From Changchengzhania lutea (GTDB taxonomy: Bacteria > Bacteroidota > Bacteroidia > Flavobacteriales > Flavobacteriaceae): DNA of 64,000 nt. The position numbers were made by a program, and so were the translations under genes. The notes beneath the pieces are model-generated. The model did no database searches. It was not told the DNA's origin and saw nothing but the letters and a program-made list of their open reading frames with translations. Each line of letters begins with the position of its first letter. The stretch's first letter is position 1. Below are positions 52,626 to 61,517 of the stretch, piece by piece. The stretch lies in the NCBI RefSeq assembly GCF_006974145.1, contig NZ_CP039456.1:2262001-2326000 (forward strand). Reading direction: 5' to 3'.

Positions 52626-55625
52626 ATGAAAAAACTGCATTCCAATTATAAATTTCCGTTGCTTGCCATAGGTATTCTGATACTTATTGGAGGGTTTTTT
52701 ACCTATCAGAATTTAAAGACAAGCTTATTTCCAGATATCACGTTTCCGAAGATTAAAGTGATTGCAGATGCAGGGCAACAGCCCGTGGACAAAATGATGA
52801 CTACTGTGACGATACCTTTAGAAAACATCATCCGTCGTGCAGAAGGCTTGCAATACATACGCAGTACTACATCCCGTGGAAGTTGTGAGATTTCGGTCTT
52901 TTTAGATTGGAATATGGATATTAATACTGCCAAAGCGCAAATTGAATCTTTTATCAATCAGTCACAAGGAAGTATTCTACCGAACACCGTGTTTTCCGTA
53001 GAAAAAATGAACCCATCTATTTTGCCAGTTATGGGCTATTCATTAGAAGGAGAAGGCTTATCACAAGTAGATTTAAAGAAAATTGCAAAGTATCAGGTAA
53101 AACCATTTTTAGCTGCTACACCAGGCGTTTCAGACATCGCTGTAATAGGTGGTAAAGACAAAGAGTTTCAGGTTATTTTAAAACCAGATGTTATCAAGTC
53201 TTTGGGGATTTCTATATCAACAATTCAAAATACTGTAGTCAATTCAAATTTATTACAATCTAATGGCTACATCACAGATTTTAACAGAATGTATCTGACG
53301 CTTACCGATAATGCAGTGGATGATATTGAAGATTTACAAAATCTGGTTATCATAAATAGTCCCAATCGATTAATTCGGCTGAAAGATGTTGCTGACATTG
53401 AAGTCAGGGAGGTAAAGGAATACGTAAAAATCCTTGCCAATGGTAAAAATGTGCCAATTATCGCAGTAGTAAAGCAACCGAATGCGAATCTTATTGAAGT
53501 CAATAAGACCATTGAACAGAAAGTTGCTGAACTCTCAAAAATATTACCTACAGGCGTGGTGATAAAACCGTATTATAAACAAGCCGATTTTGTAAACACC
53601 AGTATTTCAAGTATCAAAGATGTGTTGTGGATTGGTTTGGTATTGGCACTGTTGGTGGTCATTCTATTCTTGCGCTCGTTTTCTGCAAGTATGGTGGTGC
53701 TGTTTACCATTCCTGTGTCTTTGTCCTTAACACTCATTATTCTTGACGCTATAGGCTATACCTTTAATATAATGACTTTGGGAGCTGTTGCTGCAGCCAT
53801 TGGATTGATGATAGATGATGTGGTCATAATCATTGAACAAATACATAAAATAAGAGAAGAACATCCTGAAAAATCAATGCCTTGGGTTGCGCACGCAGCC
53901 ATAACGCACTTATTTCCTGCAATGATAGGTTCTTCGTTGAGTACATTAGTGATTTTTATTCCTTTTGTTTTAATGACTGGCGTTGCTGGTGCTTATTTTA
54001 AAGTAATGGCATTCAGTATGATTATTGCTTTATCCGCTTCTTTTTTGGTCACTTGGTTGGTTGTTCCCGTGTTGTCAATTATATTTACAAGAGATAAATC
54101 GGTTAAGCGGAAGCATGAGCCGAAAACAAAATGGATTCATAGCATTTTGGGCAAACCAATTATAGGAATTTCTTTTTTGCTGATTTGTGTCGTTGTTCTT
54201 ATAGTTATTCCTTCCAAATTACCTTCGGGTTTTTTGCCGGAAATGGATGAAGGAAGTATCGTTTTGGATTATAATAGTCCATCTGGCACCACATTGGAAG
54301 AGACCGATAGGATGTTGCAAATCGTAAACGGCGTTTTGGACACACAACCTGAAGTTGAAGCTTATTCAGCAAGATTAGGAACACAAATGGGTTTTTTTAT
54401 TACCGAACCTAATCGTGGTGATTATTTGATTAAGCTGAAAGATAAGCGGAGTAAAACAACCGATGAAGTTTCTGACGAAATAAGAAAGCATGTTGAAGCA
54501 AAAGTGCCACAGTTAACGATTGATTTTGGTCAGGTAATTGGAGATATGTTAGGGGATTTAATGAGTTCAGTTCAGCCCATTGAGATAAAAGTTTTTGGAA
54601 CTAACATAAATACCTTGGAAAGCTTATCGCAGGAAATTACCAAAGAAGTTGAAACTGTTTCAGGAACAGCAGATGTAAATGACGGTATTATTGTTGCTGG
54701 CCCAAGTCTATCCATAGTGCCTAACGCTCCCGTACTTGCACAATTAGGAATGACCGTTGCCGACTTCCAATTGCAGTTACAAACCCAAGTTGAAGGCACT
54801 GTAGTAAGCTCGATGATAGATAAAGAGCAAATGGTAGATATCCGTCTTATTTATCCTAATGCTAATAAGACTTCGGTATCTGATATAAAAAACACCGCTA
54901 TTTTATTACCTAATGGTTCCAGTGTGCCTATCAATCAAGTGGCATCGATTGAAATGGGTAAAGGCGTGGCTGAAATCAATCGTGAACATCAAAAATCTAT
55001 GGGTGTGATTACGGCGCGATTAAACAATCGTGATTTAGGCTCAATACTAAAGGACATTCAGAGCCATATAACAAAAAATATTTCGCTTCCTGCTGGTTAT
55101 ACTATTGAATATGGTGGAGCCTATAAAGAACAGCAGAAGGCATTTAAAGAATTGATGATGATATTAATATCTGCCATATTACTGGTGTTTATTGTGATAT
55201 TATTTCTGTTTAGAAAAGTAAAGATTGCATTGGCCATCATTGTAATTGCAGTTTTAGGAGTTGCTGGAAGTTTATTGAGCCTCTTTTTAACAGGAACACC
55301 TTTAAATGTTGGAAGTTATACAGGTATTATTATGATTGTTGGTGTTATTGGTGAGAACTCAATTTTTACCTACAGGCAGTATCAGGAAAGTGATGCATCC
55401 TTATCTCATATTGAAAAAATTGAATACTCAATCGCAGCACGTTTACGTCCTAAAGTAATGACTGCTTTTGCTGCGATTATGGCACTGGTACCTTTGGCTT
55501 TAGGTATTGGCCCAGGCGCACAGCTACACCAACCGCTGGCAATTGCTGTTATAGGTGGATTGGTGTTTGCTTTACCGCTTCTGTTAGTTGTATTACCTAC
55601 GATTTTGAAAATAATTAAAGAGTAG
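52626..55625 (+). CDS. RND-family efflux permease
   Basis: A 999-residue inner membrane pump: TM1 near residues 10-26, large periplasmic loop, TM2-6 with GAVAAAIGLMIDDVVIIIEQ (the TM4 Asp pair of the proton relay), second periplasmic loop, and TM7-12 ending in ILKIIKE. The sequence is of the HAE/CusA superfamily. I do not see the methionine-rich signature that would prove metal export, so the substrate (drug, detergent or metal) is open. It lies 85 bp after the broken adaptor gene and 6 bp before a patatin gene fragment. The reading frame is intact. Confidence 0.93.
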   Translation: MKKLHSNYKFPLLAIGILILIGGFFTYQNLKTSLFPDITFPKIKVIADAGQQPVDKMMTTVTIPLENIIRRAEGLQYIRSTTSRGSCEISVFLDWNMDINTAKAQIESFINQSQGSILPNTVFSVEKMNPSILPVMGYSLEGEGLSQVDLKKIAKYQVKPFLAATPGVSDIAVIGGKDKEFQVILKPDVIKSLGISISTIQNTVVNSNLLQSNGYITDFNRMYLTLTDNAVDDIEDLQNLVIINSPNRLIRLKDVADIEVREVKEYVKILANGKNVPIIAVVKQPNANLIEVNKTIEQKVAELSKILPTGVVIKPYYKQADFVNTSISSIKDVLWIGLVLALLVVILFLRSFSASMVVLFTIPVSLSLTLIILDAIGYTFNIMTLGAVAAAIGLMIDDVVIIIEQIHKIREEHPEKSMPWVAHAAITHLFPAMIGSSLSTLVIFIPFVLMTGVAGAYFKVMAFSMIIALSASFLVTWLVVPVLSIIFTRDKSVKRKHEPKTKWIHSILGKPIIGISFLLICVVVLIVIPSKLPSGFLPEMDEGSIVLDYNSPSGTTLEETDRMLQIVNGVLDTQPEVEAYSARLGTQMGFFITEPNRGDYLIKLKDKRSKTTDEVSDEIRKHVEAKVPQLTIDFGQVIGDMLGDLMSSVQPIEIKVFGTNINTLESLSQEITKEVETVSGTADVNDGIIVAGPSLSIVPNAPVLAQLGMTVADFQLQLQTQVEGTVVSSMIDKEQMVDIRLIYPNANKTSVSDIKNTAILLPNGSSVPINQVASIEMGKGVAEINREHQKSMGVITARLNNRDLGSILKDIQSHITKNISLPAGYTIEYGGAYKEQQKAFKELMMILISAILLVFIVILFLFRKVKIALAIIVIAVLGVAGSLLSLFLTGTPLNVGSYTGIIMIVGVIGENSIFTYRQYQESDASLSHIEKIEYSIAARLRPKVMTAFAAIMALVPLALGIGPGAQLHQPLAIAVIGGLVFALPLLLVVLPTILKIIKE

Positions 55626-55631
55626 AAATTT

Positions 55632-55889
55632 ATGGATGAAATTGGAATTGCACTTTTAGGTGGTGGAGTGCGTGGTGCAGCTCACATTGGTGTGCTACAA
55701 GCTTTGAACGAAAATAATATATTCCCAAACAGAGTCTCAGGTACTAGTGCAGGGAGCATCATTGGGGTTTTATATTGCGCTGGCCATACGCCAAAAGATA
55801 TTTTAAAACTCTCTCACGAAAAAGCGTTTCTAAAAATTTTCAAAATAGGTTTTTTTAAATAAAGGATTAACAGAGCTTACCTAACTCAG
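55632..55889 (+). pseudogene. patatin-like phospholipase, N-terminal fragment cut by IS4-family element
   Basis: 76 codons encode the start of a patatin: IALLGGGVRGAAHIGVLQAL (oxyanion hole) and VSGTSAGSIIG with the nucleophile Ser in GTSAG. After IFKIGFF a stop appears, but shifting by one base in the T7-A3 run at 55852-55861 gives NKGLTELT, which continues the patatin. The insertion sequence begins at 55890, and the C-terminal part with the catalytic Asp is not found beyond it. So the gene is both frameshifted and truncated. Its place as the last gene of the RND operon is unusual. Confidence 0.85.
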
Positions 55890-57272
55890 TAGCATCCGAA
55901 AGTCGCTATTTTAAAAAGCCCTCAGAATCCCTTATTTTAGAGTTCTACGAAAAACTTTTCAAATATGGGACTCTTCAGGCGAAACAAAAATACCAATAAA
56001 CCAATAATTCGGCAACTATTAGATTTAGTACCACCTTGGTTAATTAAAAGTTGCACAAATACTTACAAAACGGACAAAGGTGTTCATAAATACAGAACAT
56101 ACGATCAGTTTGTAGCACTAACTTTCGGACAGCTCAATAAGTGCCAGAGCTTGAATGATATATCGGCAGGGATCGGAGTAAGCGAAATTTTCATAAACGA
56201 CTTGGGCCTGCGCCAAAGCCCTGCGCGTTCCACAATGAGTGATGGCAATAAAATCAGGGACTGGCGCGTGTTTGAGAGTTTGTATTATCGTTTATTGAGC
56301 CATTATAAATCAGTGCTGAAAGAACATCACAATACCCACATCATAAAAGAGATCAAGGGCAAGGTTGTTAAACTAATAGATAGCTCAACGATATCCTTAT
56401 GCTTGGCCATGTTTGATTGGGCAGAGTTTCGGACAGCAAAAGGGGGCATTAAATTACATACAAGTTGGGATTACAATTTAATGATACCGGATGTGGTAAA
56501 TATTACAGAAGCAAAGGTGCACGACAGATATGGGTTAAAGCAATTGATTTATCCTAAAGACACCATTATAGTTGAAGATAGGGCTTATTTTGATTTTGAA
56601 CTGATGCTCAACAGGATAAAGGCAGAAAATGTATTTGTTACCAGGATCAAGTCCAATACGTTGTACCAAACGATAGAAGAACTAGAATTACCGGATAACG
56701 TTGACCAAAATATACTGAAAGATGAAATAATCCAACTGACTTCAAACAAGGCAATGGAAACAGGGATTTCAGAACAAAAACTAAGATTGGCACACGTCTA
56801 TAAAGAAGATGAAAACAAAGTGATAGCCATTGTTACAAACCAACTTGACTGGGAGCACGGTACCATTGCGGAACTGTACAAGAAACGTTGGGACATAGAA
56901 CTGTTTTTTAAAGCCTTAAAACAAAACCTACAGGTAAAGACCTTTTGGGGAACCAGTGAAAATGCAGTAAAGTCCCAAATATATGTAGCCCTGATAAATT
57001 ATCTGCTCTTAGAGCTCATAAAACGAACTATCTCCAAAAAAGCAGTTGCTTTTTCCAATTTATCAGAAAAAATAAGATTCTGCCTGTATCATTATCTATC
57101 ACTGGATTATGTATGCAATCACGTAAGAGAAGGCGTGCGTAAGGTCACGTTTACTACACAAAAGGAATGGGTGTTTGACGCAGACTTATTTTCTGGATAA
57201 TCTAATATTTTAAACGAAAACATTGGGATAGACCTATGATTTCTGCTTTTCTCTAAAAACTTTCGGATGCTA
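55890..57272 (+). mobile_element. IS4-family insertion sequence, second type
   Basis: 14-bp perfect ends TAGCATCCGAAAGT (55890-55903) and ACTTTCGGATGCTA (57259-57272). Size 1383 bp with one intact transposase. I see no target duplication: left flank ends CTAACTCAG, right flank begins GTGAAAAAA. This, and the missing patatin 3' end, suggest a deletion next to the element. Confidence 0.85.
55965..57200 (+). CDS. IS4-family transposase, intact
   Basis: A 411-residue transposase with an N-terminal DUF4372-type domain (NKPIIRQLLDLVPPWLIKSC, TYDQFVALTFGQL) and the IS4 DDE core: VKLIDSSTISLCLAMFDWAE, IIVEDRAYFDFELML and YKKRWDIELFFKALKQNLQV (Y-2-R-3-E-6-K signature). All catalytic residues appear present, so the element may be active. 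It is related to the transposase at 37.6 kb, mainly in the catalytic core, but the terminal repeats differ. Confidence 0.93.
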   Translation: MGLFRRNKNTNKPIIRQLLDLVPPWLIKSCTNTYKTDKGVHKYRTYDQFVALTFGQLNKCQSLNDISAGIGVSEIFINDLGLRQSPARSTMSDGNKIRDWRVFESLYYRLLSHYKSVLKEHHNTHIIKEIKGKVVKLIDSSTISLCLAMFDWAEFRTAKGGIKLHTSWDYNLMIPDVVNITEAKVHDRYGLKQLIYPKDTIIVEDRAYFDFELMLNRIKAENVFVTRIKSNTLYQTIEELELPDNVDQNILKDEIIQLTSNKAMETGISEQKLRLAHVYKEDENKVIAIVTNQLDWEHGTIAELYKKRWDIELFFKALKQNLQVKTFWGTSENAVKSQIYVALINYLLLELIKRTISKKAVAFSNLSEKIRFCLYHYLSLDYVCNHVREGVRKVTFTTQKEWVFDADLFSG

Positions 57273-57345
57273 GTGAAAAAAAATAAAATAACACCGTCAA
57301 ATTCATTAATGGGAATTCACTTCTGATTATAATTTCAGTATTTAT

Positions 57346-57386
57346 AACTAAAAAATTAGTTCAAACTAAATATTTAGTTATATTTG
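57346..57386 (+). promoter_or_regulatory. tandem BlaI-type operators overlapping the promoter
   Basis: Two palindromes, AACTAAAAAATTAGTT (57346-57361) and AACTAAATATTTAGTT (57364-57379), are centred 18 bp apart. The second touches a -7 element TATATTTG (57379-57386). The blaI start follows 52 bp later. A repressor bound here would block the promoter. Confidence 0.75.
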
Positions 57387-57438
57387 TAGAAAGTTTATGC
57401 TTATTATTTTATAGCATCAAACCGATAAATCGAAAACT

Positions 57439-57798
57439 ATGAAACAATTGACAAAAGCCGAAGAAGATATCATGCAAATTTTATGGCAGTTGAAAAAGGC
57501 AAACGTTAAATCCATTATTGAGCAATTCCCAGAGCCGAAACCAGCATATAATACGGTATCGACCATAGTTAGGATTTTGGAAAATAAGGGGTTTGTCGAT
57601 TATGAGAAGGAAGGCAAAGGTCATATTTATTTTCCGTTAGTAATAAAGCAAGACTATAGTAATCAATCGATAAATAAACTAGTTGATAATTACTTTCAAG
57701 GGTCTTTTAAGAGTATGGTGTCATTTTTTATGAAAAAAAATGATATCAGCCTAGATGAATTGGAATCCGTTTTAAAGGATATTAACAAAAATGAATAG
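57439..57798 (+). CDS. BlaI/MecI/CopY-family repressor
   Basis: A 119-residue winged-helix repressor: LTKAEEDIMQILWQLKKANV, AYNTVSTIVRILENKGFVDY, YEKEGKGHIYFPLV are BlaI signatures. The C-terminal helix carries dimerisation residues. Family members are cleaved or released when a membrane M56 peptidase is triggered. That peptidase is encoded 2 bp downstream. Two palindromic operators overlap the promoter, so the operon is probably autorepressed. Confidence 0.95.
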   Translation: MKQLTKAEEDIMQILWQLKKANVKSIIEQFPEPKPAYNTVSTIVRILENKGFVDYEKEGKGHIYFPLVIKQDYSNQSINKLVDNYFQGSFKSMVSFFMKKNDISLDELESVLKDINKNE

Positions 57799-57800
57799 CC

Positions 57801-59411
57801 ATGATACCGTATATTATACAAACCGTCGTTTTTCAGCTTTTCTTCTTAGTGATTTATGATGCTTTTTTAAAAAAGGAAACATTTTTCAACTATAACAGAT
57901 TCTACTTACTTATAACCACAGTCTTATCATTGATTATTCCTTTTATAAAAATCGATGGTTTTAAAAATGTGGTGTCAGATAACTTCATAATTGCATTACC
58001 CGAAGTGTTTATTGGTCAAAAAAGAATCATTGAAAATAACGCTGCTTCTTTAATTTCAAATTCAACGGCTACATCTATGCCGCTTTGGGAAATCGTCATG
58101 TATTCAGGAATGGCAGTGGCTGGTATAATTTTCTTGTATAAGTTTATTGAAATTGTGGCGCTAATTATCAATAACCCAAAAATATACGAAGGTAACTTCA
58201 CCTTAGTGACGCTTTTAAAAAGCACTGTGGCTTTTTCATTTTTCAACTATATCTTTTTAGGAGAATTGATAGATACTAAGGATAAGGATGCTATTTTAAA
58301 ACATGAGCACATCCATGCCAAAGAAAAGCACAGTTTAGATTTATTGTTTTTTGAATTCCTTAGGATCATCTTCTGGTTCAATCCATTAGTTTATATGTAT
58401 CAACAGAAAATAATGACGGTTCATGAATTTATAGCAGATGCCAACGCCATTAAAAAACAAAATAAGCAGCACTATTATCAAAATTTATTGTCACAAGTCT
58501 TTGAGACTAAAAACGTCTCCTTTATCAATCCATTTTTTAAACAATCATTAATCAAAAAACGAATCGTTATGTTATCAAAATCAAAATCAAAACAAGTTAA
58601 TTTATTCAAGTATGCTCTCTTAGTACCCATAATACTTGGGATGCTTATTTATACATCGTGCTCAGAAAACAGTAAGTCTGTTGATGAAAACTCCGCTATA
58701 AATGAAGAAGTGACTACAGAAATCATTGAGAAAATTAAAGCGGTAAAAAATCAAATTCAAATTCAAGGCGATATAAATGAAACCGAGGAACGTGGACTAG
58801 GTTTACTCACTCAAATTATGAAAGAAAGTGAATTAAATCCTGAATTAGTAAAATCTGTAAACGATTATAATGCCATGTCCCCAAAAACGGAATTAGTCAA
58901 AAAGATATCGGCCGTTTTTGACGAGATCCAAATCCATGGTGAATTATCAGATGCTGATGTGAAAGCCATAAAAGGGCTATTGGTATTAACGAATGAAAAC
59001 GGACTCAATGATCCATTTTTTAGCGATGTGCTTAACGATGTCGATATTCCCTTCGGAATTATTGACGAAGTCCCCGTTTTTCCAGGTTGCGAGTCATTAA
59101 CAAATAATGAAGAACGCAAAAAATGCATGTCGAGAAATATTTCTGACCATGTCAATAAAAATTTCAATATTAAGCTTGCAAATACATTAAACTTAACAGG
59201 TAGACAGCGCATCAATGTTATTTTTAAAATTGATAATCAGGGTAATATAACCGGTGTAAAATCTAGAGCGCCACATCCAGAGTTGGAAGCAGAAGCAATT
59301 AGGGTGATTAAAACATTACCGAAAATGATTCCAGGAGAACACCAAGGTAAAAAGGTGAATGTACCCTATTCGTTACCTATTATTTTTGAAATCGATGAGG
59401 GTAAGTTATGA
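57801..59411 (+). CDS. M56-family (BlaR1-like) membrane metallopeptidase with C-terminal TonB domain
   Basis: A 536-residue protein: four hydrophobic segments (about residues 5-20, 30-50, 95-115, 270-287), a zinc site HEHIHAKEKH near residue 168 with a later EFIADANAI supplying the third ligand, then a periplasmic region. The C-terminal 90 residues (INVIFKIDNQGNITGVKSRA, AIRVIKTLPKMIPGEHQGKK) are a TonB C-terminal-like domain. This M56-TonB fusion is typical of Bacteroidota, where the signal is mostly unknown. No beta-lactamase gene is nearby. VFPGCESLTNNEERKKCMSR before the TonB domain recurs in the lipoprotein encoded at 59.9 kb. Confidence 0.92.
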   Translation: MIPYIIQTVVFQLFFLVIYDAFLKKETFFNYNRFYLLITTVLSLIIPFIKIDGFKNVVSDNFIIALPEVFIGQKRIIENNAASLISNSTATSMPLWEIVMYSGMAVAGIIFLYKFIEIVALIINNPKIYEGNFTLVTLLKSTVAFSFFNYIFLGELIDTKDKDAILKHEHIHAKEKHSLDLLFFEFLRIIFWFNPLVYMYQQKIMTVHEFIADANAIKKQNKQHYYQNLLSQVFETKNVSFINPFFKQSLIKKRIVMLSKSKSKQVNLFKYALLVPIILGMLIYTSCSENSKSVDENSAINEEVTTEIIEKIKAVKNQIQIQGDINETEERGLGLLTQIMKESELNPELVKSVNDYNAMSPKTELVKKISAVFDEIQIHGELSDADVKAIKGLLVLTNENGLNDPFFSDVLNDVDIPFGIIDEVPVFPGCESLTNNEERKKCMSRNISDHVNKNFNIKLANTLNLTGRQRINVIFKIDNQGNITGVKSRAPHPELEAEAIRVIKTLPKMIPGEHQGKKVNVPYSLPIIFEIDEGKL

Positions 59412-59462
59412 TTAGAAACATTCTACTACTTTTATTATCGTTTAATAAATTTTTAACTTAAA

Positions 59463-59544
59463 ATCCTGCAAGGTTTTGAAAACCTTGTAGGTTTATCTTG
59501 AGTAATTCTAATACCTACAAGGTCAAAATAAAACCTTGCAGGAT
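59463..59544. repeat. nested inverted repeat (82 bp), MITE-like
   Basis: Outer arms ATCCTGCAAGGTTTT and AAAACCTTGCAGGAT are perfect 15-bp complements. Inner arms ACCTTGTAGGT (59482) and ACCTACAAGGT (59513) are perfect 11-bp complements. The whole folds into a long cruciform-like hairpin. Inner and outer arms resemble each other, as if the unit had doubled. No gene is inside. Confidence 0.8.
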
Positions 59545-59694
59545 ATAAAAAAGAATTATTTATTGTTGAAATTAAAGTTGGTTAAATTTTGAATATTAAT
59601 CGAACTCAAGTTTATAATTTTTTTACTATGTATAACATTTAAATTAAACCCGAAGCGAAGTCTTCGGTTATATCTGTTGCTAATAAGTTTGTAA

Positions 59695-59856
59695 TTAAAT
59701 GGAAATTATAGTCTTGCCATTAGATATTACCAGCAACACGAAGATCAAGAAGCCGTGTATCCTAATTTGGCTTATGCGTTTACTTCTATTGCGAATCATC
59801 GCTTAGACGAGCTTAAAAAAGAACAATTTCTGAACGCCAATGAGAATGAAGAATAA
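59695..59856 (+). pseudogene. unidentified gene fragment, 3' end only
   Basis: A frame without start codon encodes GNYSLAIRYYQQHEDQEAVY followed by PNLAYAFTSIANHRLDELKK and a Glu/Asn-rich tail to TAA at 59854-59856. It is clean protein-like sequence, probably the C-terminal helices of a lost gene. I do not recognise the family. The other parts of the 492-bp gap between the M56 gene and the next lipoprotein gene are the nested repeat and AT-rich DNA. Confidence 0.45.
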
Positions 59857-59903
59857 CACAATAATCTAAAAAAAATTGTACTTTTCGGTTTCAGTTGTAA
59901 TCC

Positions 59904-60380
59904 ATGAAACGAATTGTTTTTTTATTTATCATTAGCACGCTTTGGTCCTGTGACTATTTTAATGTAAAAAAAACATCTGCTGATGCGATTTTAGAAGAAG
60001 AGCTCAAAACTTTTAATTGGAATGAGGTCGATGTATATCCCAGTTTTTCTGAGTGTGATTCTTTAACATCCAATATAGATAGGAAAGATTGCTTTCAACA
60101 GATTCTTACTCAAGGGATTTCCAATTATTTGCAACAGGAACATATTGTAGTAACTGAAGATATCAACGATACCATTTATTTAAAATTTCATATTTCAGAA
60201 ACTGGCGACTTGTCCATTTTAAAGTCTCAAATGGACAGTTTGACCCGACAAGAGATTCCAAATATCGAAAATTTACTTTTGAAAAGTTTAGATGAACTGC
60301 CTAAAGCATTTCCTGCGGTAAAACGTGGGCAACAAGTTAAGACAGAGTTTCAATTACCACTGGTTATAAGTGTGCAATAA
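59904..60380 (+). CDS. lipoprotein related to the TonB-like domain of the M56 protein
   Basis: A 158-residue lipoprotein (FIISTLWSCDYF, Cys near residue 16). The rest parallels the C-terminal part of the M56 protein upstream: VYPSFSECDSLTSNIDRKDC matches VFPGCESLTNNEERKKC, and YLKFHISETGDLSI with FPAVKRGQQVKTEFQLPLVI matches its TonB-like fold. It has no membrane segment, so it is not a classic TonB. It may be a satellite of the BlaI-M56 system. It converges with the glycosyltransferase gene and has no gap to it. Confidence 0.7.
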   Translation: MKRIVFLFIISTLWSCDYFNVKKTSADAILEEELKTFNWNEVDVYPSFSECDSLTSNIDRKDCFQQILTQGISNYLQQEHIVVTEDINDTIYLKFHISETGDLSILKSQMDSLTRQEIPNIENLLLKSLDELPKAFPAVKRGQQVKTEFQLPLVISVQ

Positions 60381-61517
60381 TCAGCGTTTAAAGTGTCTTC
60401 CTTTCCAAGTGTAGCTAGTAAACATGGATGCCATAGCTACAAATACAATGAAAAAAGGATAGATTATAAATGCTATGATATAATCTTTTAAATTCTGTTT
60501 TTGATCAAAGAACGTTGCTGATTTATAAATTAAATAGAAATCAATATTAAATTTAATCAACAAAATATAGAGCAGGACCTTGGCTTTAAATAGGCCTAAC
60601 GTAAATAGTAATAAAGTAGCTATAATCAAGGCATTCATAAGTAAAACGATGAGTCCAACTAATTTCCCGAAAAGATTATTGGAAGTAGTTGTTTTAGACG
60701 CCCAGCGAATACGTTGGGATAGTATATTTTTCCAAGTAGGTTCTGGCTTTGTAGTCACCATGGCCTGTTCAGATTTTAAATAATGTGTAGATTCAGGATG
60801 TAGCTTAGACATCTTTTCCAACAGAAAGATATCATCTCCGCTAGCCACATCATCATTACCATTAAAACCTTTTAGTTCTATAAATACAGATTTTTTATAA
60901 GCAAAATTAGCACCATTGCACATAAAGGGTTTATGTATGCCAAAACCACCTATCGTCACGCCTTGCAAACTCACCACATCCAAGATTTGAAAACGATCTA
61001 TAAATCGTGAAGTCCCCATCAGTTTTACTGGTCCAATAACACATTTTGCATTTGTGTTTTGAATGCATTCATCATAACTATCTAGCCAGAATTTAGGCAA
61101 CATACAGTCAGCATCGGTAGTTATAATCCACTCGTACTTTGAATGCTTAATAGCTGTAGTAATAGCGTCTTTTTTCGGAGAATTGCTATGACGTTGGTTA
61201 TTAATAAGTGAAATATGAGGCGAAAGTGGTGTGTGATCTGCATTTAAAAACGTATTTATAATCGCAACGGAGTCATCTTCTGAGGCATCATCAACCAAAA
61301 TAATCTCAAATAAGTGATTGGGATATTGCAACTTGCTTAAAGATAACAACAAGGCAGGTAGGTTTTTAGCTTCATTTCTAAAAGGGATAACGACTGAGAA
61401 TTTAGTTTTGCTAGGGAGGTCTTGCAAGGTAAAGACAGGAATTTTGTCGAAACCATAAACGAAACTTCCAATAAGGATGACATATAACACGGATATAATA
61501 ATGCTAGCTAATATCAT
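60381..61517 (-). CDS. family 2 glycosyltransferase, membrane-anchored
   Basis: A 378-residue GT2 enzyme: KFSVVIPFRNEAKNLPALLL, EIILVDDASEDDSV, WIITTDADCMLPKFWLDSY (Asp residues for nucleotide sugar and metal) and SQRIRWASKTT, the QxxRW-type motif of processive GT2 enzymes. An N-terminal hydrophobic segment and two or three near the C-terminus place it in the inner membrane with the catalytic domain in the cytoplasm. It overlaps the flippase-like gene by 4 bp, so the two act together, probably in glycolipid synthesis. Confidence 0.9.
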   Translation of the reverse strand: MILASIIISVLYVILIGSFVYGFDKIPVFTLQDLPSKTKFSVVIPFRNEAKNLPALLLSLSKLQYPNHLFEIILVDDASEDDSVAIINTFLNADHTPLSPHISLINNQRHSNSPKKDAITTAIKHSKYEWIITTDADCMLPKFWLDSYDECIQNTNAKCVIGPVKLMGTSRFIDRFQILDVVSLQGVTIGGFGIHKPFMCNGANFAYKKSVFIELKGFNGNDDVASGDDIFLLEKMSKLHPESTHYLKSEQAMVTTKPEPTWKNILSQRIRWASKTTTSNNLFGKLVGLIVLLMNALIIATLLLFTLGLFKAKVLLYILLIKFNIDFYLIYKSATFFDQKQNLKDYIIAFIIYPFFIVFVAMASMFTSYTWKGRHFKR

